64,000 nt of DNA from Bradyrhizobium oligotrophicum S58 (GTDB lineage: Bacteria > Pseudomonadota > Alphaproteobacteria > Rhizobiales > Xanthobacteraceae): NCBI RefSeq assembly GCF_000344805.1, contig NC_020453.1, forward strand, positions 4,311,001 through 4,375,000, read 5' to 3'. The position numbers were made by a program, and so were the translations under genes. Shown one piece after another: positions 34,901-43,197 of the stretch (its first letter is position 1; each line of letters starts with the position of its first letter). The notes under the pieces were generated by a model. That model was not told the origin of the DNA and ran no database searches. It saw nothing but the letters and a program-made list of their open reading frames with translations.

Positions 34901-35504
34901 CGACATCCGCGGCGCCGGCAATCTCCTCGGCGACGAGCAGTCCGGCCACATCAAGGAGGTCGGCTTCGAGCTCTATCAGTCGATGCTGGAGGAGGCGATC
35001 GAGAACCTCAAGGCCGGCATCACCGAGCCGACCGTGGACCGCTGGTCGCCGCAGATCACCATCGGCATGCCCGTGCTGATTCCCGAGGACTACGTCTCCG
35101 ATCTCTCGGTGCGGCTGTCGCTGTACCGAAGGCTCGCCGATCTCGAAACTGACGAGGAGATCGAGAACTTCGCCGCCGAACTGCGCGACCGCTTCGGCAA
35201 GCTTCCGGACGAGACGCGCTATCTGTTCAAGGTCGCCGCGATCAAGAACTACTGCCGGAGAGCCAATGTCGAGAAGGTCGATGCCGGCCCGAAGGGCGCC
35301 GTCATCGCCTTCCGCGACAACAGCTTCGCCTATCCGGACCGCCTCGTCGCCTTCATCAAACGCCACGGCCAGGCCGCCAAGGTTCGGCCCGACATGAAGG
35401 TCGTGTTCCTGCAGCTCTGGGAGACGCCAGAGGAGCGGCTCGCTGGCACGACGGATATTCTCAAGGAGCTGGCTGAGCTCGCTGAGAAGAAGAAGGCGGC
35501 GTAG
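31989..35504 (+). CDS. mfd: Transcription-repair coupling factor Mfd, 1171 aa
   Basis: Displaces stalled RNA polymerase and recruits UvrA. The N-terminal UvrB-homology module (about 30-330) is followed by a polymerase-interaction (CarD/RID-like) domain at about 495-560 (VGDIVVHVDHGIGRFVGL), the RecG-like translocase core with GDVGFGKTEVALRAAFAVAL, DEEQHFGV and LSATPIPRT, the RGRVGRS motif, and the C-terminal TRCF domain. Length is standard. ATG 31989 overlaps the sdhE stop. A very long frame on the opposite strand here is a shadow. Confidence 0.97.
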   Translation: MKSPVKSPAEHLAPGRALTLANVAEGAEGLVVSDLARAIAAKPKPPAVSLAVVCRDGNRMQQLARALDFFAPDLPVMQFPAWDCQPYDRVSPHGGILAQRVTTLARLSRLAGSDKPLIVLTTVNAIVQRVPSRDTMAGQALSVAPGHVVPMDSVVAWLEHNGYHRSSTVRESGEYAVRGGILDLFPAGLDQPVRFDFFGDSLESIRTFDAETQRTLLDMRSLDLVPVSEFQLVTDTIRRFRMGYVAEFGAPERDDALYEAVSEGRRYPGMEHWLPLFHDKMETLFDYLPNTPVVIEPQGEDAARERFKQIIDYYDARREAMEHPGGGAIYKPLTVDRLYLTSSEWAERLATVPLARMTQFAVPEGTGVVDIGARQGRSFAPERNDAAVNVFEAVVAHVQALQSVRKKVVIALWSEGSRDRMASMLKDHKLIHVTSVNTWRVVQATPRNETMLALLGLETGFETDQIAVISEQDILGDRLVRPRKASRKLDNFISEVTSLAVGDIVVHVDHGIGRFVGLQTLEVAGAPHDCLELRYAGETKLYLPVENIELLSRYGSDQTNVELDRLGGSGWQTRKAKLKNRIREMAGELIKIAAERMLHEAPKLPVQAGLYDEFCARFPYDETEDQLGAIQATLADLEAGRPMDRLVCGDVGFGKTEVALRAAFAVALEGKQVAVVVPTTLLARQHAKTFTERFKGFPVNVAQASRLVSTKELNQVKKGLTDGSVDIVVGTHALLGKAIKFRDLGLVIVDEEQHFGVSHKERLKQLRAEVHVLTLSATPIPRTLQLALTGVRELSIIASPPVDRLAVRTFVAPHDPVMIREALLRERYRGGQAFYVVPRIDDLAEVKEFLDKTVPEMKVAVAHGQMAPTVIEDIISAFYDGKFDILLSTTIVESGLDIPRANTLIVHRADMFGLAQLYQLRGRVGRSKLRAYALFTLPSTHKISPQAEKRLGVLQSLETLGAGFQLASHDLDIRGAGNLLGDEQSGHIKEVGFELYQSMLEEAIENLKAGITEPTVDRWSPQITIGMPVLIPEDYVSDLSVRLSLYRRLADLETDEEIENFAAELRDRFGKLPDETRYLFKVAAIKNYCRRANVEKVDAGPKGAVIAFRDNSFAYPDRLVAFIKRHGQAAKVRPDMKVVFLQLWETPEERLAGTTDILKELAELAEKKKAA

Positions 35505-35522
35505 TCAGCCGCCTGCTGGGCG

Positions 35523-35633
35523 TCACCGAAGCTGCCAGCCGAAATGCAAGGCAAGGCTGGCGATCAGGAAGACAGAAACGATCGCGACGACGCTGACCCA
35601 ATCGGTCTCTTCGCGAGATTGCCGGTTTTGCAT
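35523..35633 (-). CDS. Single-pass membrane micro-protein, 36 aa (tentative)
   Basis: MQNRQSREETDWVSVVAIVS followed by VFLIASLALHFGWQLR: a short polar N-terminus and one membrane helix (about 13-32). ATG 35633 has GGAG about 10 bases upstream. It converges with mfd, 18 bp after its stop. The hydrophobic pattern and ribosome site support a real small membrane protein, but length and lack of family keep confidence low. Confidence 0.4.
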   Translation of the reverse strand: MQNRQSREETDWVSVVAIVSVFLIASLALHFGWQLR

Positions 35634-35748
35634 GACGCAACGCTCCGTGTCGTCAGATGCCCCCGATTCCAATCGGGATTGCACCAGACGAGTGGGGCAA
35701 ATGCGCGATCTCAAAATGCACGTGTTTGGTTGAAATCATGACCTCAAC

Positions 35749-35824
35749 CGTCATTGCGAGCGCAGCGAAGCAATCCAGAGTCCCATCGACGCTCCTGGAT
35801 TGCTTCGCTGCGCTCGCAATGACG
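35749..35824. repeat. Perfect 30-bp inverted repeat
   Basis: The left arm 35749-35778 (starting CGTCATTGCGAGCGCAGCGA) and right arm 35795-35824 are exact reverse complements around a 16-base loop. I recognise the sequence as an intergenic palindrome type common in Bradyrhizobium and relatives. It lies between two minus-strand genes and could act as a transcription barrier or mobile hairpin. Confidence 0.85.
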
Positions 35825-35848
35825 CGAGGACAGGTCGTTGCTTGAAAC

Positions 35849-37081
35849 TCACGATGCCGCGCGCTGCGGCTCGCCGTAGACGCGGGCCAGCAGTGAACGC
35901 GCGCTGTCGCCGGGCTGCAGCGCTGCGACGGTGACGGCCGGCTCGGTGTGGGCGTCGCGCTTGCCGTGCGAGGTATGGCGCATCACGCTGGAGAGGCGCC
36001 GCGCGATGGCGTGGGCGGAGCGCAGGTCGGTTTCGGCGAATACGACGACGACGGAGCCGTTGTCCTCGTGGGTGCCGAAATCCATCCGCCGCATCAGGCG
36101 GCTGATGATGCGGGCGCCATCATACTGGGCGCGCGGATTGATCGGATCGAAGGCGAAGCGAGCGACCGCAAGGCTGCCGCCGTTCTTCTGGGCCTGGCTG
36201 ACGGCGGTCGCGAAGTCGCGCGCGAATGCGTTGCGGGTCAGCAGGCCGGTCTGCGGATCGAGCATGCCGCCGGCCTCGATCGCGCGCAGGGTGCGATTGA
36301 GGCGGGCCTCGAACGCATGCTGCCGGATCAGGGGCAGGGCACTGGCGGCGATGCGCCGGGGATCGCCGGCAATGATCTCGAGATTGGCGAGTTCCTGCAG
36401 CGGCGCCGGCTGATTGGCGGTGACGACCACTGCGAGGTTGCGGAAGCGCGTGTCCTCGGCGAGCACGGCCAGGAAGGCATCGACCACGCGCGGGGAAAAA
36501 CCTTCGCCCAACACGACGCCGTCGATGTCGCGGCTCGACAGATGCTTCGCCGCGGCCTCGATGCTCAGCGCTCCGACGACCGCCATCCGTTCGCCCAGCG
36601 CAACCGACAGCCCGGGAAGCGAGCCGCCGCGCCCGAGCAGCAGCACGGTCGCGTCATCGAGCGGGTCCGTGTCCGGCAGTGTCGCGCCGTCCGTCTTCTT
36701 CTCGTCGAGGCGGCGCAGCACCGTCATATGCAGGGTGCGGACGCGCAACGCGGCGCGCAGCCGCGCCAGCAGACGATCGGTGTTGTCGCTGCCATGCAGG
36801 GGAATGGCATGGTCGGGCAAGGCGGCGTCGCCCGGCGCGATGGCGATCAGCGGAACATACGGCTTGCGCGCCTGGACATGGCGCGAGACGGCGTGAAGGT
36901 CGTCAGCGTCGACGCCCTCCATGACGGCGAGCACCGCCGCGGGCTGGACCTTGGACATTGCACCCAGCGCGTCGGCCCAGCGGGCCTCGACGGAAGGGAG
37001 AATTTGCGCCGCCGCGAGAGCCGCAGTCAGCGAAGGCCGCGTTGAGGAGGAGACGATGAGAAGCGGGCCTTGTTGAGACAT
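35849..37081 (-). CDS. Degenerate GGDEF/receiver-like protein, 410 aa
   Basis: Two receiver-like alpha/beta modules (about 5-120 and 140-250: PLLIVSSSTRPSLTAAL; ATVLLLGRGGSLPGLSVAL) precede a GGDEF-like domain at about 270-405 (DPQTGLLTRNAFARDFATAV, the usual DxLTGLxNR region). The active-site loop lacks GG(D/E)EF: the equivalent is EDNGSVVVVF. The receiver modules lack the acidic pocket. It is therefore predicted not to make c-di-GMP, and more likely to act by binding or protein contact. Layout recalls PleD, but with inactive parts. ATG 37081 starts directly on the first strand. Confidence 0.72.
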   Translation of the reverse strand: MSQQGPLLIVSSSTRPSLTAALAAAQILPSVEARWADALGAMSKVQPAAVLAVMEGVDADDLHAVSRHVQARKPYVPLIAIAPGDAALPDHAIPLHGSDNTDRLLARLRAALRVRTLHMTVLRRLDEKKTDGATLPDTDPLDDATVLLLGRGGSLPGLSVALGERMAVVGALSIEAAAKHLSSRDIDGVVLGEGFSPRVVDAFLAVLAEDTRFRNLAVVVTANQPAPLQELANLEIIAGDPRRIAASALPLIRQHAFEARLNRTLRAIEAGGMLDPQTGLLTRNAFARDFATAVSQAQKNGGSLAVARFAFDPINPRAQYDGARIISRLMRRMDFGTHEDNGSVVVVFAETDLRSAHAIARRLSSVMRHTSHGKRDAHTEPAVTVAALQPGDSARSLLARVYGEPQRAAS

Positions 37082-37212
37082 CCAGGAAACTCAGGATACG
37101 CTGACGATATCGCGCGATCCTAGGTCTCTGACGTTAACGCGCCGTCAACACTGTTCCGAGTGCGCGCGGTTCCACATCGTCCCTGTTCTGTATCCCGCCC
37201 GGGTCGGCAAGT

Positions 37213-38721
37213 TCAGCTGCTGGAACCGGCGCGATCGCGGAAGGCCTCGACCATCAGCGGGTTGAGCCCGAGCTCGGCCAGGGCTTCACGCGCGCGCGCG
37301 TTGTCCATCGCGCGGCCGGCGAGGCGATGACCGCTGAGCCGGTCGGGCAGCGCCGTCAGCAGCGCGCCCTGTCCCAGCCGCCGCGACCATTCGTGCAGAT
37401 CCTGCGCGAGGAAGCGGTAGCCGCCCACGGCCATCACGCCCGCCGGTGGCGCCGTGATCGAGATCGTGTCCTGGGCGCGATCGAGGCGCACGGCGTATTC
37501 GGTGTCGACGTAGTCGCGCGGCGCTGCCGGCATCAGCGAGTCGCTCGGCGGCGCCGGCGGCGCATAGGCCGCGAGCACCACCATGGGTCCGCGCAGGCCG
37601 AGCGTGCCCTTGGGCGTGACCACGATCTCGCCGGCGATCGACGACCCCGGCTGTTCGCGCGGCGCACCCTGGCGCCCCGGCTTGACCGGACCGGGGCTGC
37701 CGTCCGCGGAGGTGCGGCGCACGGCGAACAGGCCTGCTTCGCCGAACAGATAGACGTCGGTCAGTTCAATGTCGCGCGTTTTCCAGGATGGGCTCGACGC
37801 CACCTGCTCGGGCGCGCGCCACAGTCCGAGGACGTAGCGCAGATTCGGCAGCCGGGACGCGAGGTCGCCCTCATCGAGACGCAAGGCGAGCTGCGCCGGG
37901 ACGATCAAAGTATCGCAGGCGAGCTCGGCGAGCTGCTGCTCCAGCGCCTCGGCATCGAAGGGGTGGTGCAGCGCGAGAGTGCCGCCGGACAACAGCCAGG
38001 TCACGACCGAGGCGGCGAGACCGGCAAACGATGTCGGCACGAACGCCGACATCATGTTCACGCCCTGCGGCAGGTCGCTTTCGAGCGAGACCGCGAGCCC
38101 GCCGGCGATCAGGCTGAGATGGGTGCGCGGCACCGCACGAAAGCCGTCGGCAGTGACGTCGAACGAGACGATCGCGGCCTTGCGGCCGTCCGGCATCAGC
38201 CCCCGTGTCGAGCGCGACGGTTTGGCGATCGATTGATCGAGCGAGTACATGCCTTCGGGCAGATCGGCGCCGAAGCCGCAGACATGGCGGATCGAAAACG
38301 CTTCGGCCGCGGCGTTCATGGCGAGATCGGCATGGATCACGCCATCGATCTTCGACATCGTCACGATCGCCCGCGCGCTGGTGCGGTTGAGCGCCGCCAC
38401 CAGCTCCGCCTGCCGCCACAGCAGCGGAAACACGGCTACCACCAGCCCGGCACGATGCGCGGCCAGCACCGTCAGCACGAACTCGATGGTGTTGGGCAAT
38501 TGCACGGCGATGACGGAGTGCGCGGGCAGGCCGGCGTCGACGAAGTGCGCCGCCAGCGCCGAGATCACGCGATCGGCCTCCGCGTAGGTCAGGCGCAGCG
38601 GCGGCCGCCCGGTGATCCGCTGCTTGTTGATCGGATCGACCAGCGCAACCGCATCCGGCTTGCGCGCCAGGATGCGTTGAAACAACGCGTCGAGCGTCGG
38701 CGACGTATTGGCCTGATTCAC
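37213..38721 (-). CDS. ANL-superfamily (acyl-CoA synthetase-like) protein, degenerate, about 502 aa
   Basis: The overall order matches AMP-forming synthetases: N-terminal DALFQRILARKPDAVALVD, PNTIEFVLTVLAAHRAGLV (about 85-103 in this numbering), and a C-terminal subdomain. The ATP-binding loop expected as (Y/T)SG(T/S)TGxPKG reads IVSFDVTADGFRAVPRTH, and the catalytic C-terminal Lys region is not recognisable. Adenylation activity is doubtful. GTG 38721 with CGGGG just upstream is my chosen start; TTG 38757 is an alternative. Same strand and 131 bp before the degenerate GGDEF gene. Confidence 0.7.
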   Translation of the reverse strand: MNQANTSPTLDALFQRILARKPDAVALVDPINKQRITGRPPLRLTYAEADRVISALAAHFVDAGLPAHSVIAVQLPNTIEFVLTVLAAHRAGLVVAVFPLLWRQAELVAALNRTSARAIVTMSKIDGVIHADLAMNAAAEAFSIRHVCGFGADLPEGMYSLDQSIAKPSRSTRGLMPDGRKAAIVSFDVTADGFRAVPRTHLSLIAGGLAVSLESDLPQGVNMMSAFVPTSFAGLAASVVTWLLSGGTLALHHPFDAEALEQQLAELACDTLIVPAQLALRLDEGDLASRLPNLRYVLGLWRAPEQVASSPSWKTRDIELTDVYLFGEAGLFAVRRTSADGSPGPVKPGRQGAPREQPGSSIAGEIVVTPKGTLGLRGPMVVLAAYAPPAPPSDSLMPAAPRDYVDTEYAVRLDRAQDTISITAPPAGVMAVGGYRFLAQDLHEWSRRLGQGALLTALPDRLSGHRLAGRAMDNARAREALAELGLNPLMVEAFRDRAGSSS

Positions 38722-38786
38722 CTGTTGCCCCGTACTTTCACGGACCCGGCCAAACAAATTCCCCTAAGACCAACTGCCCCGGTTGG

Positions 38787-40652
38787 TCATTTGGGTGCCG
38801 GCTCCGGCCGCTGCCACCAGCTCTCCGGGAGCGCTCCCGTCAAAGCTGTCCTCTTTGGCCGTTCTATACGATTCCACCGAGCGATCCATTCCTCGGCGGC
38901 ATTGAGCACTGGAATAGCGTAGAACCCCGCCATCAGGGTACGGTCCAATGCGCGAACGGTCGAGATAAATTCTGCCCTGTCGCGGGCCCGCAACAGCGCA
39001 GTGATCATGGCATCGATGGCCGGGTCCCTGGCGCCCATGTAGTTTCGGGTTCCGGTCCGGTCGGCGGCCTCGCTGCCCCAGTAGAACGCCTGCTCGTTGC
39101 CGGGCGACAGCGACTGATCCCAGCGGTTCTGGATCATGTCGAACTCGAAGCTGAGCCGGCGCTGGTCGAACTGGACGGGATCGACCACCCGGACCGATGC
39201 GCTGATGCCGGCACGCTTGAGGCTGCCGGCATAGGCCAGCGCGATGCGCTCCTGATCGCGCGTCGTGACCAGGATTTCGAAGGCGAGCGGCGCTTGCGTC
39301 GTCTGCTGCCGCAACACCGTTCCATCGAGGCTGTAACCGGCCTCCGCCAGCAGATCGAGCGCCGCCTTCAGCGCCTTGCGGTCGCGGCCCGAGCCATCGG
39401 TGACCGGCAGGCGGTAGCTGCCGTCCATGATGTCGGCCGGGATCTGCGCGGCAAACGGCTTCAGCAGCTCACGCTCGGCTGCGTCGGCCGGACGTCCATA
39501 GGCCGACAGCTCGGAGCCGGCGAAGAAGCCGCCGCTGCGGCGGTACAGCCCGAAGAAGTAGTTGCGGTTGATCCACTCGAAATCGAACAGCAAGGTCAAC
39601 GCCCGGCGCACCCTGACGTCGGCGAACGCCGCGCGACGGGTGTTGAACACCAGGAACTGCGACGGCTGCGGCATCCCCGAGATGGTGGCGTCGCGAATGA
39701 CCTCGCCGTTGCGTGCGGCCGGGAAATCATAGCCGTCGTGCCAGCGCAGCGGCTCGGTCTCGACGCGGAAGTCGTAGAGCCCGCGTTTGAAGGCTTCGAA
39801 CTGCCCGTTGGCTTCGCGGTAGAAGTCGAGCCTGACCTCGTCGAAGTTCCACAATCCCCGGTTGACCGGCAGGTCGCGTCCCCAATAATCCGGATTGCGG
39901 GTGAGGGTGACGCTGGATCCCGGGCGCACCGCGGTGACGCGATAGGGGCCCGAGCCGAGCGGAGACGCCATCGTCGTCTCCTCGAAACTCGCCACGTCGG
40001 TTGCGTGCTTCGACAGGATCGGCATCAGGCCCAGGATCAGCGGCAGCTCGCGATCCCCGGCGCCGCCGAAATCGAAGCGGATGGTGAGGGGATCGAGTAC
40101 GTCGGCTTTGACCACCTTGCCGTAGAACTGCCGGTGATTGGGGCGGCCGTGGTCACGAAGCAGCGCGAGCGAGAACGCCACGTCCTCGGCCGTGACGGGC
40201 TGGCCGTCGGAGAAGCGGGCGCGCGGATCGATCCGGAAGGTGACGTAGGTCCTGTCGTCGTCGGTCTCGACGCTTCTTGCCAGCAGCCCGTAGAGCGTGA
40301 ACGGTTCATCATTGCCGCGCGTCAGCAGGCTTTCCACCACATAGCTGCGAATTTGCTGCACTGCAGCGCCGCGCACGATGAACGGGTTCAGGCTGTCGAA
40401 GGTCCCAAGAAGCCCCCATACCAGCCGGCCGCCCTTAGGGGCATCCGGATTGACGTAGGCCATGTGGTCGAAGCTCGCCGGCAAGGCTGGGTTGCCGTGC
40501 ATCGCGATTGCCGCAGTTTCGGCAGCGTTTGCAGCGGGAGTGTAGATCGGCTGCAACAATGCCAGGATCACGGCGCCCCATCCCATCGCCGAGCTCAACA
40601 TGCGCTGCAGCATCAGGATCACGGCGCAAGCATTTGATTCGGAACGGGCCAC
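38787..40652 (-). CDS. Extracellular solute-binding protein, family 5, 621 aa
   Basis: Periplasmic binding component for a peptide/oligopeptide-type ABC importer. The signal region (about 14-43) ends in ANAAETAAIAMHG; the mature part has the SBP_bac_5 features GRLVWGLLGTFDSLNPF, FRIDPRARFSDGQPVTAEDV and GSGPYRV. It most resembles the YejA-like subgroup that begins with MHGxPALP. GTG 40652 opens the frame; ATG 40613 is an alternative that still retains the signal. No permease or ATPase genes lie next to it, so its transporter partner is elsewhere. Confidence 0.88.
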   Translation of the reverse strand: MARSESNACAVILMLQRMLSSAMGWGAVILALLQPIYTPAANAAETAAIAMHGNPALPASFDHMAYVNPDAPKGGRLVWGLLGTFDSLNPFIVRGAAVQQIRSYVVESLLTRGNDEPFTLYGLLARSVETDDDRTYVTFRIDPRARFSDGQPVTAEDVAFSLALLRDHGRPNHRQFYGKVVKADVLDPLTIRFDFGGAGDRELPLILGLMPILSKHATDVASFEETTMASPLGSGPYRVTAVRPGSSVTLTRNPDYWGRDLPVNRGLWNFDEVRLDFYREANGQFEAFKRGLYDFRVETEPLRWHDGYDFPAARNGEVIRDATISGMPQPSQFLVFNTRRAAFADVRVRRALTLLFDFEWINRNYFFGLYRRSGGFFAGSELSAYGRPADAAERELLKPFAAQIPADIMDGSYRLPVTDGSGRDRKALKAALDLLAEAGYSLDGTVLRQQTTQAPLAFEILVTTRDQERIALAYAGSLKRAGISASVRVVDPVQFDQRRLSFEFDMIQNRWDQSLSPGNEQAFYWGSEAADRTGTRNYMGARDPAIDAMITALLRARDRAEFISTVRALDRTLMAGFYAIPVLNAAEEWIARWNRIERPKRTALTGALPESWWQRPEPAPK

Positions 40653-40874
40653 GAAAGGCTTTTACCACAGGCCCGCGCGCGCTAGAGCGCGGCTTCGACA
40701 TGGTCCCGCGGCATTGATCTTTCCGCGCACCGCGTTATGAAAGCGGGCGATTGGGTTCAGGCGGCAACGCCTGTCACTCAACCGCCTCATTTCCTGAGGA
40801 GACAGCCGCTTCAACGGCTTGGTGTGGCGCCTTTGGCGGTCTCGGGCGCTGCCGTTCAGAAAGGGTTTTCCGCA

Positions 40875-41663
40875 ATGAATTTCCGTGACTTGGCCTCGTC
40901 GGTTGGGCCGCGTGGGCGGCTCGTCGCCCTGCTGGCTGTCACCGCGCTGGCCGTTTCCTTTGCTTCTGCTGCGCAAGCGCAGGCTCAGGCGCCCGGTGCG
41001 CCCAAGGCGAAAGCTCCGGCCGCCGCTCCCAAGCCTCCCGCTCCGGCTGCGCAGGCGCCTGTCAGTCCCGCCCCCGGCGGGCAGGCCCAGGCTCAGCCGG
41101 CGCCCGAGATGCCGCAGCTGATCTACGCGCCCTGGACCAAGTTCTGCCTGAAGGGGCAAGACGCCAACGCAAAGCAGGTCTGCTTCATCGGCAAGGACGG
41201 CCGCATCGAGTCCGGTCAGCCGGTGGTTGCAGCCGTCATCATCGAGCCCGAAGGCGAGCCGAAGAAGATCCTGCGCGTGACCTTGCCGCTCGGCATGCAG
41301 CTGCAGCCAGGCACCCGCATCGTGGTCGACAACAATCAGGCTCTGCAGAGCGGCTACGTCATCTGCTTCCAGAACGGCTGCATGTCGGACTACGAGGCGA
41401 CGCCTGATTTCGTGGCCAGCCTGAAGAAGGGCCAGAACCTCTACGTCCAGGCCATCAACTCGAACGGAACGGCGTTGACGCTGCCGCTGCCGCTGCAGGA
41501 AGGCAACAGCAGCTTCGCCAAGGCCTATGACGGCCCGCCGACCGATCCGAAGGAGTTCGAGAAGACTCAGCAGAAGCTGCAGGAAGAGCTGCAGAAGCGC
41601 GCCGAGGAGCAACGCAAGAAGCTCGAGCAGACTCAGCCCGGCCAGCCGCAGGCGCCCAAGTAA
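40875..41663 (+). CDS. Invasion-associated locus B (IalB) family protein, 262 aa
   Basis: A periplasmic protein found widely in Rhizobiales. The signal peptide (hydrophobic core LLAVTALAVSFASAAQA) ends near residue 35; an Ala/Pro/Gln linker (36-78) precedes the IalB domain (about 80-225: WTKFCLKG, QVCFIGKDGR, LPLGMQLQPGTRIVVD, YVICFQNGCMSDYEA) with four Cys that probably form two disulfides. The tail is a charged helix (EFEKTQQKLQEELQKRAEEQ). ATG 40875 is preferred because upstream extensions hide the signal. In Bartonella the homologue affects erythrocyte invasion; the soil role is unknown. Confidence 0.88.
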   Translation: MNFRDLASSVGPRGRLVALLAVTALAVSFASAAQAQAQAPGAPKAKAPAAAPKPPAPAAQAPVSPAPGGQAQAQPAPEMPQLIYAPWTKFCLKGQDANAKQVCFIGKDGRIESGQPVVAAVIIEPEGEPKKILRVTLPLGMQLQPGTRIVVDNNQALQSGYVICFQNGCMSDYEATPDFVASLKKGQNLYVQAINSNGTALTLPLPLQEGNSSFAKAYDGPPTDPKEFEKTQQKLQEELQKRAEEQRKKLEQTQPGQPQAPK

Positions 41664-41682
41664 GGTCGAGCCGACAAACAAC

Positions 41683-41714
41683 AAAGGCGCTCCATTGGGG
41701 CGCCTTTTTTGTTT
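41683..41714 (+). terminator. Rho-independent terminator
   Basis: Stem AAAGGCGC (41683-41690) with GCGCCTTT (41700-41707), loop TCCATTGGG, then a T run. It ends the IalB-family transcript, 20 bp past its stop. Confidence 0.85.
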
Positions 41715-41772
41715 CAGGGGTCTGTTCGCGCGAAGGTCAGGCAGCGCTGCCGCAGGGGGCAGGCGAGCGCCG

Positions 41773-42105
41773 TCAGTTCAACAGCGGGTGGCGCGGGCGA
41801 TAGCCGCCGGACTTGTCCTTGATGAAGATCTCGGCAACCTGAGAGTGTCGGATCGGCTCGCCGGACTCATCAGGCACGAGGTTCTGCTCGGAGACGTAGG
41901 CGACGTATTCGGATTCCGCGTTTTCGGCCAGCAGATGGTAGAACGGCTGGTCCTTGTGCGGCCGAACCTCCTCGGGAATCGAAAGCCACCACTCCTCGGT
42001 GTTGTTGAACTCCGGGTCGATGTCGAAGATCACGCCCCGGAACGAGAATACCCGATGCCGGACGATCTGGCCGATCTGAAACTTGGCAGTTCGCGCTTTG
42101 ATCAT
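41773..42105 (-). CDS. hspQ: HspQ-like heat shock / hemimethylated-DNA-binding-fold protein, 110 aa
   Basis: Belongs to the YccV/HspQ family; in E. coli HspQ binds hemimethylated DNA and adjusts Lon protease activity. Recognisable core: AKFQIGQIVRHRVFSFRGVI FD at about 8-28 and the conserved WWLSIPEEVRPHKDQPFYHL at about 43-62, then YVSEQNLVPDESGEPI. ATG 42105 matches the family start; the longer open frame upstream is discounted. Convergent with the IalB gene, divergent from the AEC transporter. Confidence 0.9.
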   Translation of the reverse strand: MIKARTAKFQIGQIVRHRVFSFRGVIFDIDPEFNNTEEWWLSIPEEVRPHKDQPFYHLLAENAESEYVAYVSEQNLVPDESGEPIRHSQVAEIFIKDKSGGYRPRHPLLN

Positions 42106-42236
42106 CCTAGTCGAATAGACCAGGATTGCGGCCGATGCTAGTGCCCCAGGGGCGGATTTGATCCAGACACGACCGATTCGCGCCGCGTCGCAAGCCCCCG
42201 CGTTCCTGGCCCGCAACGGCTCATCCGCCGAGACCC

Positions 42237-43190
42237 ATGATCGATATTCTCAATCTGGCCCTGCCATATTTCGGCGTCGTTTTCATAGGTTTCGCCTGCG
42301 GTAAATGGAAGAAGCTGCCCGAGGGCGGGCTGTCCTGGATGAACTTCTTCCTGCTCTACGTTTCGCTGCCGGCGCTGATGTTCAACCTCATCGCGCGCAC
42401 GCCGTTTGCGGAGCTCCGCAACCCTCTGTTCCTGATTGCAACGACGCTCGCGACGATGCTCACATTCACCCTGGCGCTCGTGCTCGGCAAGGTGATCGGC
42501 CGGCTGTCGCTGCGCGAGGCGACCATGGCCGGTCTCGCCGGCGGTTATGGCAACATCGGCTATATGGGGCCAGGTCTGGCGCTGTCCGTGCTGGGCACCC
42601 AAGCCGCGGCGCCGACCGCGCTGATCTTCTGCTGCGACAGCATTTTCCTGTTCTCGATCGTTCCGCTCCTCATGGAACTCACCGAGCGCGATCACGCCTC
42701 GCTCGTGCATGCGCTGCGCACCGTGCTGCGTCAGATCCTGCAGAACCCGCTGATCATGGCGACGGTGGCCGGCATTCTCGCCGCGGCGTTCCAGTTCCAT
42801 CCGCCGACCGTTCTCGATCGCACCCTGCAGTTCCTGCAGAACGCCGCCGCGCCGACCGCTCTGTTCGCCCTGGGCGTGACCGTGGCGTTGCGGCCGTTCG
42901 AGCGGCTGCCCTGGGAGGTGCCGGTGCTCACGGGGGTGAAGCTCGTGATCCACCCGCTGTTGTCGTTCGGGCTGATGCTGCTGTTCGGGCCGTTTGCCCA
43001 GCCGTGGGCCGCAACCGCGGTGCTGATGGCCGCGTTGCCGCCGGCACTCAATGTCTTCGTGATCGCGCGCCAGCATGACAGCTGGATCGAGCCGGCATCA
43101 TCGGCGGTGCTGATCGGCACCTTCGCCTCGGTGGTCACGCTCACCACCGTGATGTGGCTGATCCAGAGCGGCCGCCTCGTCTTTCCGTGA
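42237..43190 (+). CDS. AEC (auxin efflux carrier) family transporter, 317 aa
   Basis: Ten-helix secondary transporter; family members export or import organic anions such as malonate or malate. The N-terminal helix IDILNLALPYFGVVFIGFACG and the mid-protein GLAGGYGNIGYMGPGLAL (with the broken-helix GNxGY motif) are typical, and the inverted half has NVFVIARQ near 270. About ten membrane helices are spread through the protein. Substrate unknown. ATG 42237 starts at the first helix. Confidence 0.88.
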   Translation: MIDILNLALPYFGVVFIGFACGKWKKLPEGGLSWMNFFLLYVSLPALMFNLIARTPFAELRNPLFLIATTLATMLTFTLALVLGKVIGRLSLREATMAGLAGGYGNIGYMGPGLALSVLGTQAAAPTALIFCCDSIFLFSIVPLLMELTERDHASLVHALRTVLRQILQNPLIMATVAGILAAAFQFHPPTVLDRTLQFLQNAAAPTALFALGVTVALRPFERLPWEVPVLTGVKLVIHPLLSFGLMLLFGPFAQPWAATAVLMAALPPALNVFVIARQHDSWIEPASSAVLIGTFASVVTLTTVMWLIQSGRLVFP

Positions 43191-43197
43191 GGCCTGG

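Noticed and set aside
31893..35366. A 1157-codon minus-strand frame antisense to mfd
   Set aside because: Shadow frame of mfd with repetitive Asp/Val/His/Arg composition and no ribosome site.
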